Below, one piece after another: positions 58,526 to 64,000 of a DNA stretch of 64,000 nucleotides. Within the stretch, counting starts at the first letter, position 1; the number at the start of each line of letters is the position of its first letter. The translations under genes were made by a program, and so were the position numbers. This DNA is from Manganibacter manganicus (GTDB lineage Bacteria; Pseudomonadota; Alphaproteobacteria; Rhizobiales; Rhizobiaceae). The notes under the pieces are model-generated. The model was not told the origin of the DNA, searched no databases, and worked only from the letters and a program-made list of their open reading frames with translations. The stretch lies in the NCBI RefSeq assembly GCF_002075885.1, contig NZ_MDET01000009.1, forward strand, positions 253 through 64,252, written 5' to 3'.

Positions 58526-59536
58526 ATGACTGTCAGAGTTGCCATTAATGGTTTCGGCCGCATCGGCCGCAACATCCTTCGTGCCATTCATGAGTCTGGC
58601 CGCAAGGACATTCAGGTCGTCGCGGTCAACGATCTCGGCCCGGTCGAGACCAACGCACATCTTCTGCGCTATGACAGCGTGCATGGCCGCTTCCCCCACG
58701 AGGTGAAGGTCGATGGCGACATGATCTCCGTCGGAGCCGAAAAGTTCAAGGTCTGCGCCATTCGCGACCCGTCCCAGCTTCCGTGGAAGGAGCTCGGCGT
58801 CGACATCGCGCTCGAATGCACCGGCATCTTCGCCTCCAAGGAGAAGGCTTCGGCGCATCTGACGGCCGGTGCCAAGCGCGTTCTGGTGTCGGCGCCCGCC
58901 GATGGCGCCGACCTTACGGTGGTCTATGGCGTCAATCACGACAAGATCTCGAAGGATCACATCGTCGTCTCCAACGCGTCGTGCACCACCAACTGCCTGG
59001 CGCCGGTGGCGATGGTGCTGAACAACGCGTTCGGCATTGAAAAGGGCTTCATGACGACGGTCCACGCCTACACCGGCGACCAGCCGACGCTCGATACGAT
59101 GCACAAGGACCTCTACCGCGCCCGCGCCGCAGCGGTGTCGATGATCCCGACCTCAACCGGTGCGGCCAAGGCGGTCGGCCTGGTGCTGCCTGAACTCAAG
59201 GGCAAGCTCGACGGCGTTTCGATCCGCGTCCCGACGCCCAATGTCTCGGTGATCGATTTCAAGTTCGTGCCGAAGCGCAATGTCACGGTCGACGAGGTCA
59301 ACGCCGCACTGGTGGCCGCTGCCGATGGTCCGCTCAAGGGCATCCTCGCCTATACCAAGGAGCCGTTGGTCTCCATCGACCTCAATCACAACCCGGCCTC
59401 CTCGACCTTCGCGCTCGACCAGACCAAGGTCATCGAGGGCAATCTGGTTCGCGTCATGTCATGGTACGACAATGAATGGGGCTTTTCGAACCGCATGTCG
59501 GATACGGCGGTCGCCTTCGGCAAGACAATCGCCTAA
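58526..59536 (+). CDS. gap: Glyceraldehyde-3-phosphate dehydrogenase
   Basis: A 336-residue type I GAPDH with the NAD-binding [13 protein letters not shown] and the catalytic Cys152 in [17 protein letters not shown]. It also has the C-terminal [26 protein letters not shown] precedes the ATG. A terminator follows at 59559-59588. Confidence 0.97.
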   Translation: MTVRVAINGFGRIGRNILRAIHESGRKDIQVVAVNDLGPVETNAHLLRYDSVHGRFPHEVKVDGDMISVGAEKFKVCAIRDPSQLPWKELGVDIALECTGIFASKEKASAHLTAGAKRVLVSAPADGADLTVVYGVNHDKISKDHIVVSNASCTTNCLAPVAMVLNNAFGIEKGFMTTVHAYTGDQPTLDTMHKDLYRARAAAVSMIPTSTGAAKAVGLVLPELKGKLDGVSIRVPTPNVSVIDFKFVPKRNVTVDEVNAALVAAADGPLKGILAYTKEPLVSIDLNHNPASSTFALDQTKVIEGNLVRVMSWYDNEWGFSNRMSDTAVAFGKTIA

Positions 59537-59558
59537 TCTTCCGTCGCAATAAGCTTCG

Positions 59559-59588
59559 AACGCCCGGCCTCGCCGGGCGTTTTCGTTT
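59559..59588 (+). terminator. Intrinsic terminator of gap
   Basis: ACGCCCGGC and GCCGGGCGT form a 9-bp stem with a 3-base loop, followed by TTTTCGTTT. Confidence 0.9.
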
Positions 59589-59703
59589 ATAGCGATAAAA
59601 TCGACAGCAAAGCCAAAAAAACACGGCTGCGCCTTGCACCGGCCATGCCTTCGCCCCACTCTCGGCTAAAGCGAAAATCGGCAGTTGAGGGGATAACTCA
59701 CAT

Positions 59704-61644
59704 ATGGAGCATGCGATCTATCTGGTGACGCTGATCGGCGCCGGGCTTGTGATCGCTGCTGCGTTCTCAAGCCTGGTCGCCTTCCGCTTTGGTGCGCCCT
59801 TGCTGCTCCTGTTTCTTTGTATCGGCCTTGCCAGCGGCGGCGACGGGCTCGGCATCCAGTTTAACAATCCGCAGGTCGCCTATTTCGTCGGCTCACTGGC
59901 ACTGGCAGTGATCCTGTTCGATTCCGGCTTTCGCACCCCGCTGAAGATGCTGCGGCAGGCAGCCGCGCCGGCCCTCTCGCTAGCAACCCTCGGCGTGCTG
60001 CTGACCACCGGCATTTTCGGCGCTGCCGCCTTTTACCTGCTCAATCTTAGTTGGCTGGAATCCTTCCTGCTCGGGGCGTCTGTCGCTTCGACGGATGCAG
60101 CGGCGGTGTTCTTCCTGCTGCGTGCTGGCGACATCAATCTGCGCGAGCGGGTGCGCTCGACGTTGGAAGTCGAATCGGGCTCCAATGATCCCATTGCCAT
60201 TTTCCTAACCATCACTCTGGTCGAGATTATTGCCGTCCACGGACATCCCGAAACCAGAGTTCTTCTCACCGACCTTGCCATCGGTTTTCTGTCCAATATG
60301 GCTATTGGCGCCGTGATTGGCATTCTCGGCGGCATGGCAATTGTGCGGCTCGTGGATCGTCTCAATCTCGACGCCGGCTTATTGCCGATCTTCGTCATCA
60401 CCCTGTCTTTGATGGTCTTCGCTGCTGCCGGCGCTATCGGCGGCTCCGGTTTCCTTGCCGCTTATCTGGCAGGGCTCGTCGCCGGGAATTCGGATATCCG
60501 TGCAGTCGCCACGCTCAAGCGTTTTCAGAGTGGTATGTCATGGCTGGCACAGATCATCATGTTCCTGGTCCTCGGCCTGTTCGCAACCCCATCACAGTTC
60601 CCCGAAATCCTGATCCCCGCCGTCCTGCTCGGCCTGTTTCTGATCTTTGTTGCGCGCCCCATCGCCGTGTGGTTCTGCCTTACCCCCTTCCGCCTGCCCC
60701 GGCCGGAAGTTGCTTTCATCTCGTGGGTCGGGCTGCGCGGCGCGGTTTCGATTCTGCTTGCCATCACGCCGTTGCTTAGCGGGCTGGAACATGGCCGACT
60801 GATCTTCAATGTCGCCTTCATCATCGTTCTGGTATCGCTGGTCGTACAGGGTTGGACGGTCGGACCGCTCGCCCGCCGTCTCGCGCTGATCGTTCCGGCA
60901 CGGCTCGGGCCGCTCGACAAGGTCGAACTGGAATTGCCCGGTTCGGCTCGGCATGAACTTCTCGCCTACAAGGTCGCGCCCGGCAGTCCGGTGGCTCGTG
61001 GCCAGCGTATTCCGCGCTGGGCACGCCCATCGCTTGTAGTGCGAGAAGGACGCTCGATGCGCTTTCAGGACATGGGTCGGCTCGCTGCCGGGGACAATGT
61101 GTACATTTTCGTATCGGACCGCTACCCGCAACTCCTCGACAAGCTGTTCGCCAGTCGCGCGGCGGTCGATCCCGAGGATGCCGATTTCTTCGGCGCCTTC
61201 GCGCTGGATCCGGCACGACCGGCCAACGAACTGGAATCGGCCTATGGGCCAGGCCTTACAGAGGAAGAACGCAAAATGAATGTCAGTGACCTTGTCATTG
61301 CAAGGCTTGGCGGCCACGCCGAATATGCTGACCGTGTTCTTCTCGGCCCGATCGAATTAATCGTGCGCGACGTTGACGACAAGGGCCGCATTACTGGCCT
61401 CGGCCTTTCCTTCGAGCCGACCGCCTCGGCGGCGCAGGTCCCCGTTTTCCTCAGCGCCGGCGAAATATTCGACCGTCTGAAAGCCTTTTATGCCGAACGG
61501 AAAGCCAGAAAGACAAAGCCCGGCGCAACATCAAGGCAGGAATCCGCCACGACCGAAGACCTCGACGAGAACATCGCCAGAAACGATCCGACGGAAGAGG
61601 CGCCGAAAGACCCTTCCGATACGCCGCTCGGAACAGCCGCCTGA
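59704..61644 (+). CDS. cvrA: CPA1-family K+/H+ antiporter (CvrA/NhaP2-like)
   Basis: A 646-residue membrane protein. The N-terminal 400 residues form about 12 transmembrane helices with the CPA1 motifs ASVASTDAAAVFFLLR and ESGSNDPIAIFL. They are followed by a cytosolic TrkA-C-type domain (ELELPGSARHELLAYKV) and a CorC/HlyC-like domain. The C-terminal 50 residues are charged and probably disordered. It exports K+ (or Na+) in exchange for protons for pH and osmotic control. It is inserted between gap and pgk and ends within a palindromic repeat. Confidence 0.87.
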   Translation: MEHAIYLVTLIGAGLVIAAAFSSLVAFRFGAPLLLLFLCIGLASGGDGLGIQFNNPQVAYFVGSLALAVILFDSGFRTPLKMLRQAAAPALSLATLGVLLTTGIFGAAAFYLLNLSWLESFLLGASVASTDAAAVFFLLRAGDINLRERVRSTLEVESGSNDPIAIFLTITLVEIIAVHGHPETRVLLTDLAIGFLSNMAIGAVIGILGGMAIVRLVDRLNLDAGLLPIFVITLSLMVFAAAGAIGGSGFLAAYLAGLVAGNSDIRAVATLKRFQSGMSWLAQIIMFLVLGLFATPSQFPEILIPAVLLGLFLIFVARPIAVWFCLTPFRLPRPEVAFISWVGLRGAVSILLAITPLLSGLEHGRLIFNVAFIIVLVSLVVQGWTVGPLARRLALIVPARLGPLDKVELELPGSARHELLAYKVAPGSPVARGQRIPRWARPSLVVREGRSMRFQDMGRLAAGDNVYIFVSDRYPQLLDKLFASRAAVDPEDADFFGAFALDPARPANELESAYGPGLTEEERKMNVSDLVIARLGGHAEYADRVLLGPIELIVRDVDDKGRITGLGLSFEPTASAAQVPVFLSAGEIFDRLKAFYAERKARKTKPGATSRQESATTEDLDENIARNDPTEEAPKDPSDTPLGTAA

Positions 61645-61740
61645 GCATGATCCGAAAATGAGTATCGGTCTTCCGAGAAATTCATGCTCAAACAAGGAAT
61701 AAGAGCATGATTGCAATTCAGATCAATTGCATCAGACTCT
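61643..61740. repeat. Pair of palindromic intergenic repeat elements
   Basis: Two imperfect palindromes lie in tandem. The first starts GAGCATGATCCGAAAATGAG at 61643 and ends TTCATGCTC at 61689. The second runs from AGAGCATGATTGCAATT to AATTGCATCAGACTCT (about 61702-61740). They resemble the GAGCATGAT-type palindromes scattered in rhizobial genomes. The first begins in the stop codon of the antiporter gene. Confidence 0.7.
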
Positions 61741-61830
61741 AAGCAGCTTTTCGCCAAAGCGCCGCGGCCCGATCTTGCATCGCAGGGCGCGGTGGGTAAG
61801 GTCCGGCGAATTTCCATGAAAGGGACATTG

Positions 61831-63030
61831 ATGGCTGGCTTCAAGACGCTCGACGATATCGGCGACATCAAAGATAAGCGCGTTCTGCTGCGTGTCGATC
61901 TTAACGTGCCGGTGGTCAACGGCAAAGTTAGCGACACCACCCGCATCGCGCGTGTCATCCCCACAATCGACGAGCTCGCAAAGAAAGGTGCCAAGGTCAT
62001 TTTGCTAGCCCATTTTGGACGGCCAAAGGGCACACCCATGGCGGAATTCTCGCTCGACCCGATCGCCCACTCCGTCTCAGCAATGATCGGCAAGCCGGTC
62101 ACCTTTGCCGCCGATTGTATCGGCAAGGAGGCTGACGGCGCAGTGGAGGCCATTAAAGGCGGGGATATTCTCCTTTTGGAAAACACGCGTTTTCACAAGG
62201 GCGAAGAAAAGAATGAGCCGGAATTCGCCGAAGCGTTGGCCGCCAACGGCGATATTTACGTCAACGATGCGTTCTCGGCGGCCCATCGTGCGCATGCTTC
62301 CACAGAAGGGCTGGCTCATTTGCTACCGGCCTATGCCGGCCGCGCCATGCAAGCCGAATTGGAAGCCATGGAAAAGGGACTGGGCAATCCCGCGAAACCC
62401 GTCATCGCAATCGTTGGCGGTGCCAAGGTTTCGACCAAGATCGATCTATTGATGAATCTCGTCAGGAAGGTCGATGCGTTGGCGATTGGCGGCGGCATGG
62501 CCAATACCTTCCTCGCCGCACGCGGCACGGAAGTCGGCAAGTCGCTGTGCGAGCATGATCTCGCCTCCACCGCCAAGCAGATCATGATCGAGGCAGCGGA
62601 AGCCGGCTGCGCCATCATCCTGCCGGTCGATGCCGTTGTCGCCAAGGAATTCAAGGCCGGCGCAGCTAGCGAAACAGTCGCTATCGATCATGTGCCGGCA
62701 GACAGTATGATCCTCGACGCTGGTGAGAAGACCGTCGACAAGATCAACGAATGGATCGACCGCGCCGCGACACTGGTCTGGAACGGGCCCCTTGGCGCCT
62801 TCGAGATCGCCCCTTTCGACCGGGCGACCGTAGCAGCGGCCAAACACGCCGCCGCCCGCACCAGGGAAGGCAAGCTGGTGTCGTTGGCCGGCGGTGGCGA
62901 CACGGTCTCCGCCCTCCATCATGCCGGCGTTGCCGACGATTTCACTTATATCTCGACTGCCGGCGGTGCCTTCCTCGAATGGATGGAAGGTAAGCCGTTG
63001 CCCGGAGTGGACGTGCTGCGCAAGGGCTGA
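61831..63030 (+). CDS. pgk: Phosphoglycerate kinase
   Basis: A 399-residue kinase of glycolysis and gluconeogenesis. Typical segments are [37 protein letters not shown]-like [15 protein letters not shown], and the nucleotide-binding [12 protein letters not shown] near the end. ATG 61831 with AAAGGGAC upstream is chosen; the frame extends 40 codons further. It is followed by the fba gene. Confidence 0.97.
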   Translation: MAGFKTLDDIGDIKDKRVLLRVDLNVPVVNGKVSDTTRIARVIPTIDELAKKGAKVILLAHFGRPKGTPMAEFSLDPIAHSVSAMIGKPVTFAADCIGKEADGAVEAIKGGDILLLENTRFHKGEEKNEPEFAEALAANGDIYVNDAFSAAHRAHASTEGLAHLLPAYAGRAMQAELEAMEKGLGNPAKPVIAIVGGAKVSTKIDLLMNLVRKVDALAIGGGMANTFLAARGTEVGKSLCEHDLASTAKQIMIEAAEAGCAIILPVDAVVAKEFKAGAASETVAIDHVPADSMILDAGEKTVDKINEWIDRAATLVWNGPLGAFEIAPFDRATVAAAKHAAARTREGKLVSLAGGGDTVSALHHAGVADDFTYISTAGGAFLEWMEGKPLPGVDVLRKG

Positions 63031-63160
63031 AACGGCATCTGCCGGTCCCATGTAAGCCCCGATTCGGAACCTTCCTGTTTCAATCGATTTGAGATTCGAC
63101 TGTCTCTCTTTTGGCGATAGTGTCCTTATCATCCGTCGATTAAGCAGGGAGCATCACGAT

Positions 63161-64000
63161 ATGAGCGAACGCCTCGAGGATATAGCCGCAGCTATGGTAG
63201 CTGGCGGCAAAGGGTTTCTGGCAGCCGACGAGAGTACCGGCACGATCAAGAAGCGCTTTGACGCCATTGGTGTGGGATCGACGGCGGACAGCCGTCGCGA
63301 CTATCGCGAGATGCTGTTCCGCTCGGCCGACGCGATGAGAAAATACATTTCCAGCGTCATCCTTTACGACGAAACGATCCGGCAGAAGGCTGCAGATGGG
63401 ACACCGTTGATCGATATCATCAAGGCCAATGGTGCCATCCCCGGCATCAAGGTGGACAAGGGCGCCAAGCCGCTGGCGGGCTTTCCCGGCGATACGGTGA
63501 CCGAGGGGCTGGATGGCTTGCGCGAACGCCTGACCGAGTATTACGAAATGGGTGCCCGTTTCGCCAAATGGCGAGCGGTGATTGCCATCGATGTCGCAAA
63601 AAGCGTGCCGTCGGCAGTCACCATTGGCTCAAACGCCCATGCGCTCGCCCGCTATGCGGCACTGTGCCAGGAGGCGGGCATCGTGCCGATCGTAGAGCCG
63701 GAAGTCTTGATGGACGGAGCGCATGACATCGATACCTGTTACGAGATCTCAAAAGCAGCACTGACCAAGCTTTATCTCGAACTCTACGCCATGAAGGTGA
63801 GGCTGGAAGGCACGATTCTCAAGCCCAACATGGTTATCGCTGGCAAGAAAGCAGGCAAGCACAGCAGCCCAGAAGAAATCGCGGAAAAAACCATCAAACT
63901 GTTTCGCGAGTCTGTTCCGGCCGCAGTACCCGGCATTGCCTTTCTGTCCGGCGGTCAAAGCGACGAGGAAGCGACGGCCAATCTCAATGCCATCAACGCC
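63161..64000 (+). CDS. fba: Class I fructose-bisphosphate aldolase (truncated by window end)
   Basis: The first 280 residues of a Schiff-base aldolase that splits fructose-1,6-bisphosphate. MSERLEDIAAAMVAGGKGFLAADESTGTIKKRF is the class I start. KWRAVIAID, IVPIVEPEVLMDG and TILKPNMVIAG (Schiff-base Lys) follow, and the sequence is cut after GIAFLSGGQSDEEATANLNA. AGGGAGC precedes the ATG. The rest lies outside the window. Confidence 0.95.
   Translation, partial: MSERLEDIAAAMVAGGKGFLAADESTGTIKKRFDAIGVGSTADSRRDYREMLFRSADAMRKYISSVILYDETIRQKAADGTPLIDIIKANGAIPGIKVDKGAKPLAGFPGDTVTEGLDGLRERLTEYYEMGARFAKWRAVIAIDVAKSVPSAVTIGSNAHALARYAALCQEAGIVPIVEPEVLMDGAHDIDTCYEISKAALTKLYLELYAMKVRLEGTILKPNMVIAGKKAGKHSSPEEIAEKTIKLFRESVPAAVPGIAFLSGGQSDEEATANLNAINA

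Overview
The window is a GC-rich alphaproteobacterial chromosome segment. The conserved order zapA – tkt – gap – pgk – class I fba, next to rluD and rpoH, together with small Rhizobiales-type families (DUF6074-, DUF4164- and DUF6476-like proteins), points to the order Hyphomicrobiales (Rhizobiales). A Phyllobacteriaceae-like genus such as Mesorhizobium or Aminobacter is likely, but the genus is an inference; no rRNA or typing gene is present.

Region 1 (about 0.5–20.5 kb) is a one-carbon and methylated-amine neighbourhood. It holds phosphoenolpyruvate carboxylase and serine hydroxymethyltransferase in one operon. These are followed by a convergent two-domain (DUF1989 + GcvT-like) trimethylamine-N-oxide demethylase, a FadR/GntR regulator, a periplasmic-binding-fold protein and a flavin trimethylamine monooxygenase. 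After a few small or generic genes comes a complete NAD-dependent formate dehydrogenase operon (fdsG-fdsB-fdsA-fdhD-fdsD in transcription order) with a LysR regulator upstream. Together they can be read as TMA -> TMAO -> dimethylamine + C1 unit (formaldehyde or methylene-THF), with formate oxidised to CO2 and NADH. GlyA and Ppc could feed C1 units into serine and oxaloacetate.

Region 2 (about 20.5–43.5 kb) is accessory, rich in mobile elements, and dominated by surface polysaccharide genes. It starts with a gene-poor stretch holding a glycine-rich repeat protein and several possible micro-proteins. A D-glucuronyl C5-epimerase-like gene follows, split by an IS21-family element. The element carries a 7-bp target duplication and has an internal inversion of about 1.65 kb that breaks both istA and istB. 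Next come a chimeric acyltransferase remnant, a Wzz-like protein, a decayed IS3-type element, an AT-rich Wzy-like polymerase and an IS5-type transposase remnant. A compact operon follows (GT4, GT2, rmlB, rmlA, 3,4-ketoisomerase, acetyltransferase, aminotransferase) that should make a dTDP-linked 3-acetamido-3,6-dideoxyhexose. It is followed by a Wzx-like flippase, a WreQ/WbpV-like reductase and an initiating sugar-phosphate transferase.

Region 3 (about 43.7–50.9 kb) is an integrated mobile element. It contains two uncharacterised proteins, an excisionase-like HTH protein, two overlapping tyrosine recombinases, a small possibly frameshifted ORF and a large serine recombinase. The serine recombinase frame runs antisense into the 3' part of a tRNA-Glu(CTC) gene.

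Region 4 (about 50.8–64 kb) is core chromosome: tRNA-Glu, a small membrane protein, rluD-type pseudouridine synthase, rpoH, an MBL-fold hydrolase, 1-Cys peroxiredoxin, zapA, a DUF4164-like coiled coil, tkt, gap, a CvrA-type K+/H+ antiporter, pgk and the start of class I fba, which runs off the window end.
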